52,156 bases of DNA from Flavobacteriales bacterium (GCA_905339165.1 CAJPFH010000116.1:1-52156); one strand, 5' to 3'. Counted from the stretch's first letter, positions 37,409-48,387 are shown. Made by a program: numbers and translations. The notes: generated by a model from the letters alone, not told the origin.

Positions 37409-38083
37409 TTATCGTTCTACCCGGAATTTTTTAGTTTGAACCTTTCCGGAGCTATCTTTAACCGATAAAACATACAAGCCATTTACCAATGTGCCGAGTG
37501 GCACATTGCAATTGCCTTTTCCTTTCTCAGAGATTACTTCCTTACCCGTTATGTCGTATACGTAATAACGGTATATTGTTTCGGCTGGCATACGTATACA
37601 AATGTTGTTATTAGCAGGATTAGGATATACACTAAACACAACAGAAGTTTTGGCTTCGGCTACTGTATTGGGTTCCGTTACGTGCAAATAATAGGTAAGC
37701 GTATCGCCATTTTCGGAATTCCCAAGTTCGTATACATATAAAACAGCTTTGCAGGTTCCGGTTATGTTGCCCGTCCAAAAATGCATTTTGGCCCAACCCG
37801 AATCTAAGGGATTCATATTTGGAAAAGAGCCTGTAGCGGGTATTCCTAAATAACAATCGCCCGATGCACAAAAATCGAAATAAGATCCTGGAATGGTATC
37901 AATAGATACTAAACTCCATTTTAATTTTATTGTATCGTTTGATAAATTATGAATCATAATTCCATCGTAATGTAATTTATTTTTGTTTAAGTACATTACA
38001 AATGTTTTAGAGGGAGTGTAATTCAACTGAGCGTCAGCTGAAAAAAACAAGAAGGCAAATAGTATAACTAAAAAGGTTCTCAA
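37409..38083 (-). CDS. Secreted protein with T9SS type A sorting domain
   Basis: This 224-residue protein has a signal peptide (MRTFLVILFAFLFFSADA, then Q). Residues about 22-135 form a beta-rich domain of unknown family (HNLSNDTIKLKWSL, GTCKAVLYVYELGN). Residues about 148-224 are a T9SS type A sorting domain: FSVYPNPANNN, YYVYDITGKEV, LVNGLYVLSVKDSSGK and KFRVER. It should be exported to the surface. Its gene starts 10 bases after the stop of the gene at 38094, so the two form an operon. Confidence 0.9.
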   Translation of the reverse strand: MRTFLVILFAFLFFSADAQLNYTPSKTFVMYLNKNKLHYDGIMIHNLSNDTIKLKWSLVSIDTIPGSYFDFCASGDCYLGIPATGSFPNMNPLDSGWAKMHFWTGNITGTCKAVLYVYELGNSENGDTLTYYLHVTEPNTVAEAKTSVVFSVYPNPANNNICIRMPAETIYRYYVYDITGKEVISEKGKGNCNVPLGTLVNGLYVLSVKDSSGKVQTKKFRVER

Positions 38084-38093
38084 TGTATGTTAA

Positions 38094-38552
38094 TTATAAA
38101 TCGAAATCCGGTTCTTTGGCCCGGGCATAGTTTTTCTTTTTGGGTTTAATTTTCTTTGTAAACATCACATTTATCAGTTCATCATCGTAACACACTATCG
38201 TTTTAGAAATTCCATTTACAATATTTATTTTTTCGTCTATGTATTTATATTTTCTTTCAACTTTTTCGTACGTGTTGTCCTCAAATTTTATATAGATATC
38301 AGTAATATCTATAGAGCCTTCTTTAACGGTAACTTTGCCTAAAAAACAATCGGCCGAACTACCTTTCCTGAAGGTAATAATTACATCATCGTGTGTACCA
38401 TTTTCTACAGGAAATGCACCCCGTTTTTCAAACACTGATGCATATTTTTGGTAACATGTAGCGGGTATTTCTTCCTCATTCTCATTATTTTGTTGGGCAT
38501 AAAGTGCACCGAAAAGAATAATACAGGCAAATAGTGTAATGGCTTTTTTCAT
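38094..38552 (-). CDS. Secreted protein of unknown function
   Basis: This 152-residue protein has a signal peptide (MKKAITLFACIILFGALYA, then Q). The mature part includes three cysteines (TCYQKY, ADCFLG, IVCYDDE) and a Lys-rich tail (TKKIKPKKKNYARAKEP). The pattern GTHDDVIITFRKGSSADCFLGKVTVKEG suggests a beta-sandwich. There is no sorting domain. It is the first gene of a two-gene unit with the T9SS type A protein at 37409. No family is recognised. Confidence 0.78.
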   Translation of the reverse strand: MKKAITLFACIILFGALYAQQNNENEEEIPATCYQKYASVFEKRGAFPVENGTHDDVIITFRKGSSADCFLGKVTVKEGSIDITDIYIKFEDNTYEKVERKYKYIDEKINIVNGISKTIVCYDDELINVMFTKKIKPKKKNYARAKEPDFDL

Positions 38553-38627
38553 TCTGCGTCTTTTTAAGAGGATATAAAAATATTAAAATGTTTTAATGTT
38601 TTTTCTTTTATTGGTATTTTACTTACA

Positions 38628-38635
38628 TATTTTTG
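38628..38635 (+). promoter_or_regulatory. Bacteroidota -7 box for gmhA
   Basis: TATTTTTG is an exact TAnnTTTG match, 31 bases before the start codon. A TTG at 38611-38613 is closer than the usual spacing (14 bases), so only the -7 element is convincing. Confidence 0.5.
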
Positions 38636-38666
38636 TAATTTCAAACCCAAACATGAATTAGATTGT

Positions 38667-39245
38667 ATGGATAACAACATCATAAAAAGCCATTTGCAAG
38701 AATCAAACCAAATTTTAAATGAGTTTATAAATGCTCCTCATTCATTGGGATTAATAGAAGAAGCAGGAAAAATAATGTTAGAATCATTACAAAATGGTGG
38801 AAAAATAATTTCTTGCGGTAATGGAGGTTCTATGTGCGATGCCATGCATTTTGCAGAAGAACTTACCGGAAAATTTCGAAACAACCGAAATTCTATTCCG
38901 GCTGTGGCTATTTCAGACCCCTCTCATATAACATGTGTAGCTAACGACTATGGCTTTGATTTCGTTTTTTCAAGATTCATAGAATCGATAGGTAATAAAA
39001 ACGATACTCTATTAGTAATTAGCACCAGCGGAAATTCTATGAATTGTATAAAAGCAGTCGAAGCGGCTATACAAAAAGGGTTAAAAGTAGTAGCTTTAAC
39101 GGGTAAAGAAGGAGGGAAATTAGCTTCTTTGGCACACGTAGAAATTCGAGCACCTAAAAGCAATTATGCCGACCGAGCTCAGGAAATACACATCAAAGTA
39201 ATTCATTGCCTTATTGCTTTTATAGAACAAGGTTTTAAACAGTAA
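38667..39245 (+). CDS. gmhA: Sedoheptulose 7-phosphate isomerase
   Basis: This 192-residue SIS-domain enzyme converts sedoheptulose 7-phosphate to D-glycero-D-manno-heptose 7-phosphate, the first step of heptose synthesis for LPS. Signatures are [46 protein letters not shown] and ISTSGNSMN. The metal/catalytic residues match E. coli GmhA numbering: His61, Glu65, Gln172 and His180. The length is the same as E. coli (192). Other heptose genes (hldE, gmhB) are not in the window. The next gene starts five bases downstream, so they may be co-transcribed. Confidence 0.95.
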   Translation: MDNNIIKSHLQESNQILNEFINAPHSLGLIEEAGKIMLESLQNGGKIISCGNGGSMCDAMHFAEELTGKFRNNRNSIPAVAISDPSHITCVANDYGFDFVFSRFIESIGNKNDTLLVISTSGNSMNCIKAVEAAIQKGLKVVALTGKEGGKLASLAHVEIRAPKSNYADRAQEIHIKVIHCLIAFIEQGFKQ

Positions 39246-39250
39246 TTTTT

Positions 39251-40789
39251 ATGCTGGTAAAAACTTTCGGTAGTGCTGTTTATGGAATTAATGCAATAAC
39301 TATTACCATAGAAGTTAATGTTGATAATGGCATTAAGTTTTTTCTAGTAGGGTTACCGGATAATGCAGTAAAAGAAAGTCAGCAACGCATAGAAGCCGCA
39401 TTAAAAAACAACCATTTTAAAATGCCGGCTAAAAAAATTGTGGTAAATATGGCTCCGGCCGATATTAAGAAAGAAGGCTCGGCTTATGATTTACCCATTG
39501 CATTAGCTATTCTTGCTGCAACCGAACAAGTAAATCCGGAATATTTACACCAATATGTTATAATGGGCGAGCTTTCATTAGACGGAAGTATTTTGCCCAT
39601 AAAAGGAGCTTTACCCATTGCCATTCAGGCTCAAAAGGAAGGTTTTAAAGGACTTATTCTGCCTAAACAAAATGCCCGAGAAGCAGCTATTGTATCAGAT
39701 CTTGACGTTTACGGAGTTCAAACTATTTCTGAGGTAGCCGATTTTTTTGATAATAAAAATTTACCGGAAAAAATTAAAGTAAACACACGAGAAGAGTTTT
39801 TCGAAAATTTAAATAAATCAGAAGCCGATTTTGCCGATGTAAAAGGGCAAGAAAATATAAAACGTGCCTTGGAAATTGCGGCTGCCGGTGGACACAATGT
39901 AATTATGATAGGTCCACCCGGAGCCGGAAAAACAATGCTTGCCAAAAGAATTCCCACTATTCTTCCACCTTTAACTCTTCACGAAGCTCTTGAAACTACT
40001 AAAATTCATTCGGTAGGTGGTAAGCTAGCCAAAGATTCCGGCTTAGTTACCCTTCGGCCTTTTCGTTCTCCTCATCATACCATTAGTGATTTAGCATTAG
40101 TAGGTGGTGGTGGATTTCCTCAACCTGGTGAAATTTCATTGGCACATAATGGGGTACTCTTTCTTGATGAATTGCCTGAATTTAAACGCACAGTGTTAGA
40201 AGTGCTTCGCCAACCTTTGGAAGAAAGAAAAATTACCATATCAAGAGCAAAGTTTTCGGTAGAATATCCTGCTAGCTTTATGCTCGTAGCTTCTATGAAT
40301 CCTTGTCCATGCGGATATTATAATCATCCGGAAAAAGAATGTGTTTGTTCTCCCGGAGTGGTGCAAAAATATTTGAATAAAATTTCGGGGCCCTTATTAG
40401 ACCGAATTGATTTACACGTTGAAGTTACTCCTGTTTCTTTTAATGAACTCTCGGCAAAACGAACTTCAGAAAAAAGTGCGAATATAAGGGAACGTGTTAT
40501 TGCTGCAAGACAAATACAAGAGCAGAGATATAATGCAAGTAACGGGGTGTATTGCAATGCCCAAATGTCTTCTAAACAAATTCGGGAACTTTGTACAATA
40601 AATGATGCCGGACAAACTTTACTGAAAACAGCGATGGAAAAACTTGGACTTTCGGCCAGAGCTTACGATAGAATTTTAAAGGTGGCCCGTACCATTGCCG
40701 ATTTAGATAAATGCGAACACATAGAAACTCGGCACCTTGCCGAAGCTATTCAATTTAGAAGTTTAGACCGAGAGGGGTGGGCCGGATAA
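39251..40789 (+). CDS. YifB/ComM-family Mg-chelatase-like AAA+ ATPase
   Basis: This 512-residue protein has an N-terminal Lon-like/ChlI domain ([38 protein letters not shown]) and a central AAA+ domain with Walker A GPPGAGKT (221-228), [20 protein letters not shown], Walker [12 protein letters not shown] and the sensor-like [14 protein letters not shown], then a C-terminal Mg-chelatase-like domain ([18 protein letters not shown]). By family it is a hexameric helicase promoting branch migration during uptake of transforming DNA (ComM); housekeeping roles are also possible. It follows gmhA by five bases. Confidence 0.95.
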   Translation: MLVKTFGSAVYGINAITITIEVNVDNGIKFFLVGLPDNAVKESQQRIEAALKNNHFKMPAKKIVVNMAPADIKKEGSAYDLPIALAILAATEQVNPEYLHQYVIMGELSLDGSILPIKGALPIAIQAQKEGFKGLILPKQNAREAAIVSDLDVYGVQTISEVADFFDNKNLPEKIKVNTREEFFENLNKSEADFADVKGQENIKRALEIAAAGGHNVIMIGPPGAGKTMLAKRIPTILPPLTLHEALETTKIHSVGGKLAKDSGLVTLRPFRSPHHTISDLALVGGGGFPQPGEISLAHNGVLFLDELPEFKRTVLEVLRQPLEERKITISRAKFSVEYPASFMLVASMNPCPCGYYNHPEKECVCSPGVVQKYLNKISGPLLDRIDLHVEVTPVSFNELSAKRTSEKSANIRERVIAARQIQEQRYNASNGVYCNAQMSSKQIRELCTINDAGQTLLKTAMEKLGLSARAYDRILKVARTIADLDKCEHIETRHLAEAIQFRSLDREGWAG

Positions 40790-40802
40790 ATTAAGGAATA
40801 TA

Positions 40803-41207
40803 TTACTTTTTAATATATATTAATACCCCCAAGCTATCTAGTTCTGCCTTACTGATAGTGGGAGGTATTATGTTATTTTTTATTTTCTCAATCATTAATG
40901 CGGCTGTTTTTTCGGCATCTTTTTTCGATTTAAAACCTTCCATTCCCTCAATAGCAGGAATATGCGGCTGATGAATATATTTCATTCCATTTACAAGAAT
41001 ATCGTAACCAAACTCGTTTTCGTTTGCATTAAATACTTCTACGCTGTATTGCGGAGAAATTTTACTTAAATCTAATACTGAATCAGATGGTTGAATATTT
41101 TTTGCTTCAGTAGCATTGGTTTCTATAGTTTCTTTCACCTCATTTTCAGTGCAACTTAATAATACTACTGAAAGAGTAAAAAAAAATATATAATTTGCCA
41201 TTTTCAT
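40803..41207 (-). CDS. DUF4907 lipoprotein
   Basis: This 134-residue lipoprotein has its lipobox Cys in VVLLSC (near residue 19); Met3 is an alternative start. Residues about 53-125 match DUF4907 as I recall it: YSVEVFNANENEFGYDILVNGMKYIHQPHIPAIEG, then FKSKKDAEKTAALMIEKI, then PPTISKAELDSLGV. Its function is unknown. The start codon abuts the stop of the last Kelch-like gene, and all four genes (44939 to 40803) run in one direction. It is therefore likely the last gene of that operon, and an envelope partner of the exported Kelch proteins is plausible. Confidence 0.85.
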   Translation of the reverse strand: MKMANYIFFFTLSVVLLSCTENEVKETIETNATEAKNIQPSDSVLDLSKISPQYSVEVFNANENEFGYDILVNGMKYIHQPHIPAIEGMEGFKSKKDAEKTAALMIEKIKNNIIPPTISKAELDSLGVLIYIKK

Positions 41208-42443
41208 TTAGTCTGAAACAATAAATTTTCCGGAAGAAACGTATGCATTTGAAGACATAATATTGTAAAAATAATACCCTTCTCTCACTTCGTTATTAAG
41301 AGCAAGAGTTAAGGTTGTATTACCATTTACTATTTGTTGTTGAGTAATAGATAGGGATATTTCTTTACCTTCTAATGAATACGCTAATGCTTTACAATTC
41401 TCTAGATGCCCTTTTACATGAATGGTAAAAATATTATCTTTTGAAACCGGATTAGGATAGCTGTAAGAAGAAACTTTAAATAAGGAATAATCTTCGGTGT
41501 TTAAAACAGGCAGGTATTCATAAAAATCTTCGGTTGGTAAACCATCGTATCCAGTACCCACATAAATGCTGGTCCACGAACCGAAAGCTGCAGCACTAGC
41601 TCTTGCGGAACCTTGAAAATCTAATCGTTTTGTCCACGTATCGTTCGAAATTTTGTATTCCCAAAAATCTTTTTGGTAGGAGAAGGTATTATCGTATCCT
41701 AAACCAACAAAGCCTTGATAGCCCATATTTGCAGCAATGGCTCCGGAACGAGGAGTGCCTCCGAAATTATTTTTTTGTGTCCATGAATCATTTGCCGGAT
41801 TGTACTGCCACCAATCGTTTTTCAAAACTCCATCATCTCCGGTGCCGGCCCAAGCCATTCCTCCCATGGCAATAGCCACCGCTTGTTTTCTGGCAGTTCC
41901 TCCGAAATCATTTTTTTGTGTCCATACATTGGTAAGCGGATTGTATTCCCACATATCTTTCTTTAATCCGGTGGCATCTTGACCTGTGCCCAAATAGCCT
42001 TTTCCGTTAATGGCAAAACCAATTGCCGATCTTCGAGGAGTACCTCCAAAAGATGCTTTTTGTGTCCACACTTTTGTTACGGGGTCGTACTCCCAAAAAT
42101 CATCCATATACAACATATCGCCCTGCCCTGTTCCCACGTATCCTTTATTGTTTATTACAAATGCTACGGAATTGTTTCTGTTTAATCCGGCTCCTGTTTC
42201 GCCTCCTATGCTTTCAATTTTATCCCAATCGTTATTATTGATTTGGTATCTGTAAAAAGTTCTTTTGTAAGTATTATAATCATAGCCGGTTCCTAAATAT
42301 CCTATACCATTGATGAAAAAGGCCACGCATCCGGTTTTGGGGCCACCGTTTACCGTATCTCTTTTTATCCACACGTTGGTTTGAGAGAGTAGCACATTAA
42401 TTCCAAGAAACAAGACAGTTATAAAAGATAGATTTTTTTTCAT
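41208..42443 (-). CDS. Kelch-like six-blade protein with T9SS type A domain (third copy)
   Basis: This 411-residue protein has a signal peptide (MKKNLSFITVLFLGINVLLS, then Q). Six Kelch-like repeats cover residues about 25-310, each with WTQK..FGGT.R..A...I...GY.GTG.D......DFWEY.P..N. Six units imply a closed beta propeller. A linker follows, then a T9SS type A sorting domain (YSYPNPVSKDN, REGYYFYNIMSSN, GKFIVSD). The repeats lack the usual GG doublet and carry GTG in its place. It is the third of three tandem paralogues. Surface binding of glycan or protein is likely but unproven. Confidence 0.9.
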   Translation of the reverse strand: MKKNLSFITVLFLGINVLLSQTNVWIKRDTVNGGPKTGCVAFFINGIGYLGTGYDYNTYKRTFYRYQINNNDWDKIESIGGETGAGLNRNNSVAFVINNKGYVGTGQGDMLYMDDFWEYDPVTKVWTQKASFGGTPRRSAIGFAINGKGYLGTGQDATGLKKDMWEYNPLTNVWTQKNDFGGTARKQAVAIAMGGMAWAGTGDDGVLKNDWWQYNPANDSWTQKNNFGGTPRSGAIAANMGYQGFVGLGYDNTFSYQKDFWEYKISNDTWTKRLDFQGSARASAAAFGSWTSIYVGTGYDGLPTEDFYEYLPVLNTEDYSLFKVSSYSYPNPVSKDNIFTIHVKGHLENCKALAYSLEGKEISLSITQQQIVNGNTTLTLALNNEVREGYYFYNIMSSNAYVSSGKFIVSD

Positions 42444-42456
42444 TTTAAAAACGGGA

Positions 42457-43698
42457 TTAAAGAATGATAATTTTTTTTGTGATTACATCTTTTTGGACGG
42501 TATTTTCTTCGGGTAATAATTTGATAAAGTAAACTCCAGGAGCTAAATTTTCTCTGTTAATTTCCGTATTTCCACCAATGTTTATGGTAGAGTGTACAAC
42601 TTCTCCGTTTGTATTTAATAGTTGGATTGTGTATTTTATTGAATTATTTTTTATTGAAACAGTAAAGTTTTCAGAAGCAGGGTTTGGAAATACTGAAACA
42701 GAAAGTTCCTGATGGTATTCGTTCACATCGTTAGGAGAACCCGGCCAATACTGATAAAAATTTTGTTTGGTTCCTGTTTCGCTTTTTCCTGTTCCCACGT
42801 ATCCGAATTTATCTATTACAAAACTTACAGCTCCCCGCCTACCTCCACCATCATAATTCTTTTTAATAAACCATTTATTTGTTTGGGGATTATATTCGTA
42901 GAAATCATCTTTATATCCTCCGTCAATACCTAAACCTATATATGCTCTTCCGTTTAGTTCAAAGCCTATGCAACCCATTCGGGCAGAGCCCGGAAAGTCT
43001 AGTTTTTTTGTCCATGTGTTGGTTTGGGGGTCGAACTCCCACCAATCGTTTTGATAATTATCTTCGTTTGCCCCAAGACCAATGTATGCTTTGCCGTTTA
43101 TTCCAACGCCTATTAATCCGTACCTTTCCATTTTTATACCCGGAAAAGCACTTACGTAAACCCATTGGTTGATAGCCGGGTTAAAAGACCAAAGTTGATT
43201 TGAATATGTACTTGGTCCGTTTTTACCGCCACAAACGTATGCTAAATTATTTATTACAAATGCCGTAGCATAATAGATACCTGTACCCGAATTACCAGGA
43301 AAATTAGCCTTTTGGAGCCATGTATTGGTTTGCGGATTGTACTCCCACATATCGCTTTGCCTTGTGCCTAAAAATGCATCGGGGTGATTTATTCCCAACC
43401 CTATGTACCCTTTATTGGCAACTGCAAAACCTACGGCATTTCTTCTGGCTACACCGGGGAAGTTTGCTTTTTGTGTCCAAATATCATCGGCAGAATCATA
43501 TTCCCACAAATCTTTATTTAAGATGTTCGAAGAATCTTGTCCGGTACCAATGTATCCTCTATTGCCAATTGCAAAAGCTACTGCTCTTTCTCTTTTTCCT
43601 CCGCCAAAGGGAGTTTTTTTTATCCAGTCGTTATTTTGGGAGTATAAAGAGGTAGCAAAAAATATAAAGAGGTAAGAAATAGATAATTTTTTCATCAT
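42457..43698 (-). CDS. Kelch-like six-blade protein with T9SS type A domain (second copy)
   Basis: The protein is about 413 residues from the Met at 43698 (a Met one codon later is equally possible); the frame opens at 43710, inside the preceding gene. The signal peptide is KKLSISYLFIFFATSLYS, then Q. Six Kelch-like repeats of about 50 residues follow (WIKKTPFGGGKR, WTQKANFPGVAR, WLQKANFPGNSG, WVYVSAFPGIKM, WTKKLDFPGSAR, WFIKKNYDGGGR). The end is a T9SS type A domain (SVFPNPASENF, LAPGVYFIKLLPEEN, KKIIIL). Its start is two bases after the first copy's stop, showing tight coupling. Confidence 0.9.
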   Translation of the reverse strand: MMKKLSISYLFIFFATSLYSQNNDWIKKTPFGGGKRERAVAFAIGNRGYIGTGQDSSNILNKDLWEYDSADDIWTQKANFPGVARRNAVGFAVANKGYIGLGINHPDAFLGTRQSDMWEYNPQTNTWLQKANFPGNSGTGIYYATAFVINNLAYVCGGKNGPSTYSNQLWSFNPAINQWVYVSAFPGIKMERYGLIGVGINGKAYIGLGANEDNYQNDWWEFDPQTNTWTKKLDFPGSARMGCIGFELNGRAYIGLGIDGGYKDDFYEYNPQTNKWFIKKNYDGGGRRGAVSFVIDKFGYVGTGKSETGTKQNFYQYWPGSPNDVNEYHQELSVSVFPNPASENFTVSIKNNSIKYTIQLLNTNGEVVHSTINIGGNTEINRENLAPGVYFIKLLPEENTVQKDVITKKIIIL

Positions 43699-43700
43699 AA

Positions 43701-44939
43701 TTATTCCCAAATTAGTTTGCCTGTTTTTGAGGTATTGTATCTTTTACTATTTAAGCAGTAGAAATACATTCCTGAAGGAAGATAATCTCTGTTAATCGTT
43801 ACCAAATTCGAAGATATTTCATTGATTGTGCGAACCACACTTCCGTTTGAAGAATATATAGTTAAGGAGAAATCGTACTTATATAAATCAGATATATTTC
43901 CTAAATCAAAGGTGGTTTCGGTTGAGGCCGGTAAAGGATAAACTTTAATTTCGTTAAGAGAATTGCTTAATTCATCGGTAGAAAGCAACTCGCTGTACTC
44001 CCAAAAATCGGAAAAGTTGGTTCCATTGGTTCCGGTTCCTGCGTATCCTTTATTTCCAATTACTAGACATGTCAGGTATCTGCGAGGTAAACCACCAAAA
44101 TCGGCAATTTGCACCCAACTATTTGTTAGTGGATTATATTCCCAAAAATCTCCGTAATTGGTACCACTGGAATAATTATCGCCTGTGCCAAGATACCCTT
44201 TTCCGTTTAGGGCAAATCCTGCAGCCTCCATGCGTTGGGCATATCCACCTACATTGGTTTTTTGAGTCCAACTGTTGAGAGCGGGGTCATATTCCCAAAA
44301 ATCGTTTGAAGAGCCAAATCCTGTAATATATCCTGTACCTACATACCCTTTATTTCCTATGGCAAAACCTACGGCCGAAATTCTACCGCCTGTTGGCATA
44401 GGTGCTATGGCTGTCCATTGATTATTAACAGGGTCGTATCTGTAAAAAGCACTTGTGTATCCGCTATTTGTTAAACCGGTTCCTACATATCCGTAATTTC
44501 CAATTACAAAAGCAACGCCTCCCCTCATGGGGCCTCCTAGAAAATTGGCTTTTTTTGTCCAAGTATTAGTTAACTGGTCGTATTCAAAAAACTCTGCGGT
44601 ATTAGCAAATGTACTGTCTCTTCCGGTGCCTACGTAGCCTTTATTTCCAATACTAAAACCTACATTATGGTAACTTTTTCCTCCGGCATAATCTGCTTTT
44701 TGTGTCCATGAGTTAGAGGCAGGGTCGTATTCCCAAATATCTTTAAATAGTACCTGACCTTGGGCATTGTAGTGCCCTGTACCTAGGTATCCTCTATTTC
44801 CTATAGTAAATGCGATGCAACGGTGTCGACCAACTCCTCCAAAGTTGGCTCTTTGCGTCCATCCTAAATTGGCAGAATTTGCGTTGTTACAAAAGAACAA
44901 AGACTCGATGAATACGAGCAGAAAGTATATTTTTTTCAT
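43701..44939 (-). CDS. Kelch-like six-blade protein with T9SS type A domain (first copy)
   Basis: This 412-residue protein is the first gene of the operon. Its signal segment (IYFLLVFIESLFFCNNANS) is followed by six repeats: WTQRANFGGVGR, WTQKADYAGGKS, WTKKANFLGGPM, WTAIAPMPTGGR, WTQKTNVGGYAQ, WVQIADFGGLPR, each ending in a GY.GTG and an F.EYDP motif. The C-terminal domain is T9SS type A (KVYPLPASTETTF, LPSGMYFYCLNS, GKLIWE). A one-mismatch '-7' box (TAACTTGG on the minus strand, plus-strand 44970-44977) lies upstream. SecA (45015) is transcribed toward it, with 75 bases between. Confidence 0.9.
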   Translation of the reverse strand: MKKIYFLLVFIESLFFCNNANSANLGWTQRANFGGVGRHRCIAFTIGNRGYLGTGHYNAQGQVLFKDIWEYDPASNSWTQKADYAGGKSYHNVGFSIGNKGYVGTGRDSTFANTAEFFEYDQLTNTWTKKANFLGGPMRGGVAFVIGNYGYVGTGLTNSGYTSAFYRYDPVNNQWTAIAPMPTGGRISAVGFAIGNKGYVGTGYITGFGSSNDFWEYDPALNSWTQKTNVGGYAQRMEAAGFALNGKGYLGTGDNYSSGTNYGDFWEYNPLTNSWVQIADFGGLPRRYLTCLVIGNKGYAGTGTNGTNFSDFWEYSELLSTDELSNSLNEIKVYPLPASTETTFDLGNISDLYKYDFSLTIYSSNGSVVRTINEISSNLVTINRDYLPSGMYFYCLNSKRYNTSKTGKLIWE

Positions 44940-45014
44940 AGGCGATAAACTTTACGTAAGAACTTGTTGCCAAGTTACATAAAATTAATATTCGCTTAAC
45001 ATATTTAAAAAAAA

Positions 45015-48000
45015 TTATTCTTCTCCTTTACCGTGGCATTGTTTATACTTTTTACCGCTACCACATGGACAGGGGTCGTTTCTGCCTACTTTCTTTTCTA
45101 CTCTGATGGGAGCTGTTTTTTGTACTTGTTGTTGCGGCTGACCTCCATGAAGTGGGGAGGCGGAATTACCAATACCTGAATCGGCTCTCGATGTTTGTAA
45201 TTTTGGCTGAGAAGTTGGTCTTTGTGGGGCTTGTTTTAATGTTTGAGGAGAATTTTCATTATTGGGTAAATTCCCTTTCATTAAAAATGTAATAATATCT
45301 CTGTTTACTTTACCCAACAATAATTTAAATAACTCAAAAGCTTCAAATTTGTAGATTAGCAAAGGGTCTTTTTGTTCATAAACAGCACCTTGAACCGATT
45401 GTTTTAAGTCGTCCATTTCACGTAGGTGTTCCTTCCAGTAATTGTCTATCATGGCTAAGGCGGCTCCTTTTTCAAATGATTTAAAGACTTCTAATCCGTT
45501 TGTTTCGTAGGCCTTTTGCAGGTTGCAAACAATTTGAATGGTTTTAATGCCATCAGTAAAGGGTACTACTATATTTTGAAATTGTGCTCCTTGATTTTCA
45601 AACACATCTTTTATTACGGGAAAGGAGGTTTTTGAAATGCTTTCCTTTTTTAAATCGTAGTGTTTCATTGCATTTTCGTAGAGTAATTCGGCCAATTCGT
45701 TGGTTGGCATTTCAAAAAACTGCTCTTCGGAAACTGGCGTATCGATAGAAAATACGCGAATGAGTTCTAATTTAAATTCTGTAAAGTTTTTTTGTTCTCT
45801 GTATTCATTTATCAGAGATTCGCACATATCCATCAACATGTTGGCAATATCTAAATCTAAACGATCTCCAAAGAGTGCGTGTTTTCTTCGGTCGTAAATA
45901 ACGGTACGTTGCGAGTTCATTACATCATCGTACTCTAGAAGTCTTTTTCGAATGCCAAAGTTATTTTCTTCTACCTTTTTTTGAGCACGTTCTATGGAGC
46001 GTGTAATCATAGAATGTTGAATTACTTCTCCTTCTTCGAGGCCCATTCTGTCCATGAGTTTGGCTATACGTTCGGAGCCAAATAACCGCATTAATTCGTC
46101 TTCGAGCGATACAAAAAATTGCGAGGACCCTGGGTCTCCCTGTCTTCCTGCTCTTCCTCTCAACTGCCTGTCTACTCTTCGAGATTCGTGTCTTTCGGTT
46201 CCTATAATGGCAAGACCTCCCTTTTCTTTTACTCCTTCGCCCAGTTTAATGTCGGTACCTCGTCCGGCCATATTGGTTGCAATGGTTACTGCACTTTGCT
46301 TTCCGGCTTCGGCCACAATGTCGGCTTCTTTTTGGTGCAACTTTGCATTCAGCACGTTATGCTTTATGTTTTTCATTTTTAGGGTTCGGCTCAGTTGCTC
46401 TGAAATTTCAACAGAGGTGGTTCCTACTAAAACGGGGCGACCCTCTTTAACGAGTTTCTCTATCTCATCAATTACAGCTTTGTATTTTTCTCTTCTGGTT
46501 TTATAAACCATGTCTTCGCTATCTTTTCGGGTAATGGGTTTGTTGGTAGGTATTACGACTACATCTAATTTGTAGATATCCCAAAATTCACCGGCCTCTG
46601 TTTCGGCAGTACCTGTCATACCTGCTAACTTGTGGTACATTCTAAAGTAGTTTTGCAGAGTAATGGTAGCATAGGTTTGCGTAGCTGCTTCTACTTTTAC
46701 ATTTTCTTTAGCTTCTATGGCTTGATGAAGGCCGTCAGAATATCTTCTGCCTTCCATAATTCTACCGGTTTGCTCATCTACAATTTTAATTTTTCCGTCC
46801 ATAATTACATATTCTACATCTTTTTCAAAAAGGGTGTAGGCTTTTAGTAATTGGTTTACGGTATGGATTCTTTCAGCTTTAACGGAGTAATCTTGAATGA
46901 GCTTATCTTTTTTTATCAGCAATTCTTGGTCGGAAATATTTTGTTTTTCGAGATTGACTAGTTCTGAACCGATATCGGGTATTACAAAAAAATGGGGGTC
47001 ATCACTATTTTCGGTCATTAAATCAATGCCTTTGTCTGTAAGTTCTATCGAATTATTTTTTTCATCGATAGTAAAATAGAGTTCGGCATCAACTTTATGC
47101 ATTTCTTTAGACTGATCTTGCATATAATGATTTTCTGTTTTTAGCAGAATTTGTTTTATGCCGGGTTCGCTCAGAAACTTAATGAGTGCTGTATTTTTAG
47201 GTAAACCTCTGTATGCTCTTAAAAGAGCAAGTCCTCCTTTTTCTTCGTTTTCTTTTGATATTTTATTATTTGCATCGTGTTGCAACAGTTTTTTAGCATC
47301 GGCCAAAACGGTGTTTACGTATTTTCTTTGTGCGTTTACTAATTTTTCTACTCTGGGTTTCGTTTCATAAAACTCGTGTTTATCGCCTTTAGGTGTGGGG
47401 CCGGAAATGATAAGGGGGGTACGGGCATCATCGATAAGTACGGAATCGACTTCATCTACAATGGCAAAATGATGTTTTCGCTGAACTAAATCTTCTGTTT
47501 CACGTGCCATATTATCTCGCAGATAATCGAAACCAAATTCATTGTTTGTTCCGTAGGTAATATCGGCTAAATAGGCTTTTCTTCTATTAGGAGAATTGGG
47601 TTCGTGTTTATCAATGCAGTCTATGGTTAATCCATGAAATTCAAATAAAGGGCCCATCCATTCGCTATCGCGTTTTGCTAAGTAATCGTTAACCGTAACT
47701 ACATGTACTCCTTTTCCGGCAAGTGCATTAAGGTAAACGGGCAATGTGGCTACTAAGGTTTTTCCTTCGCCTGTTGCCATTTCGGCAATTTTTCCTTTGT
47801 GTATTACCGCTCCGCCAATCATTTGCACATCATAGTGTAACATATCCCATGTTACTTCGTTTCCTGCGGCTATCCATGTATTATGATGAATGGCTTTTTC
47901 GCCTTGTATTATTACATTTGATTTGGTGGCGGCTAAATCTCGGTCTAATTGGGTAGCTGTAACTTCTATGGTTTTATTTTCTTTAAATCTGCGGGCAGTT

Positions 48001-48362
48001 TCTTTTACTACGGCAAAGGCCTGAGGTAGTATCTCCTCTAATTTTTCTTCTATTTTTTGAAGAATCATTTCATTGGCTTTATCTATTTGTTTATAGATAG
48101 AATCTATTTTTTCTAGTTCGGAAGCATGCGTGTTTTCAGCCTCTTTTTGCAATTGGGCTATTTTATTTTCCTCTTCTTTAATGAAGTTTTTAATTGCTGT
48201 TTTAAATTCTGTGGTTTTTGCCCGCAGTTCATCATTTGTAAGTGATTGTAGTTTATTGTATTCGGCTAAAATTTTTTCTACATAAGGGGTAAGTTCTTTC
48301 AAATCTCGGTCGGCCTTACTGCCAACAAACGACTTAATTACTTTTGAAACAAAATCTAACAT
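45015..48362 (-). CDS. secA: Preprotein translocase ATPase SecA
   Basis: This 1115-residue protein is the motor of Sec protein export at the inner membrane. It has [22 protein letters not shown] at the start, Walker [15 protein letters not shown] (about 190-203), [88 protein letters not shown] and [15 protein letters not shown]. The C-terminus is a zinc-binding SEC-C motif ([17 protein letters not shown]). It is longer than E. coli SecA (901) because of insertions around residues 330-480, typical of Bacteroidota. Two tandem '-7' boxes lie upstream. Confidence 0.98.
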   Translation of the reverse strand: MLDFVSKVIKSFVGSKADRDLKELTPYVEKILAEYNKLQSLTNDELRAKTTEFKTAIKNFIKEEENKIAQLQKEAENTHASELEKIDSIYKQIDKANEMILQKIEEKLEEILPQAFAVVKETARRFKENKTIEVTATQLDRDLAATKSNVIIQGEKAIHHNTWIAAGNEVTWDMLHYDVQMIGGAVIHKGKIAEMATGEGKTLVATLPVYLNALAGKGVHVVTVNDYLAKRDSEWMGPLFEFHGLTIDCIDKHEPNSPNRRKAYLADITYGTNNEFGFDYLRDNMARETEDLVQRKHHFAIVDEVDSVLIDDARTPLIISGPTPKGDKHEFYETKPRVEKLVNAQRKYVNTVLADAKKLLQHDANNKISKENEEKGGLALLRAYRGLPKNTALIKFLSEPGIKQILLKTENHYMQDQSKEMHKVDAELYFTIDEKNNSIELTDKGIDLMTENSDDPHFFVIPDIGSELVNLEKQNISDQELLIKKDKLIQDYSVKAERIHTVNQLLKAYTLFEKDVEYVIMDGKIKIVDEQTGRIMEGRRYSDGLHQAIEAKENVKVEAATQTYATITLQNYFRMYHKLAGMTGTAETEAGEFWDIYKLDVVVIPTNKPITRKDSEDMVYKTRREKYKAVIDEIEKLVKEGRPVLVGTTSVEISEQLSRTLKMKNIKHNVLNAKLHQKEADIVAEAGKQSAVTIATNMAGRGTDIKLGEGVKEKGGLAIIGTERHESRRVDRQLRGRAGRQGDPGSSQFFVSLEDELMRLFGSERIAKLMDRMGLEEGEVIQHSMITRSIERAQKKVEENNFGIRKRLLEYDDVMNSQRTVIYDRRKHALFGDRLDLDIANMLMDMCESLINEYREQKNFTEFKLELIRVFSIDTPVSEEQFFEMPTNELAELLYENAMKHYDLKKESISKTSFPVIKDVFENQGAQFQNIVVPFTDGIKTIQIVCNLQKAYETNGLEVFKSFEKGAALAMIDNYWKEHLREMDDLKQSVQGAVYEQKDPLLIYKFEAFELFKLLLGKVNRDIITFLMKGNLPNNENSPQTLKQAPQRPTSQPKLQTSRADSGIGNSASPLHGGQPQQQVQKTAPIRVEKKVGRNDPCPCGSGKKYKQCHGKGEE

Positions 48363-48387
48363 GTGAATAATATTATTTTTAAGCCCA

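Larger units (their letters stand above)
41208..44939 (-). repeat. Tandem triplication of Kelch-like T9SS genes
   Basis: Three consecutive genes of about 410 codons encode the same architecture (signal peptide, six Kelch-like repeats, T9SS type A domain), separated by 2 and 13 bases. They are diverged in sequence, so the duplication is old, but the order and spacing point to one operon. Confidence 0.8.

Noticed and set aside
41603-44278. Several plus-strand open frames across the Kelch-like genes
   Set aside because: They are antisense shadows caused by repeated codons; none has a signal peptide, family or start signal.
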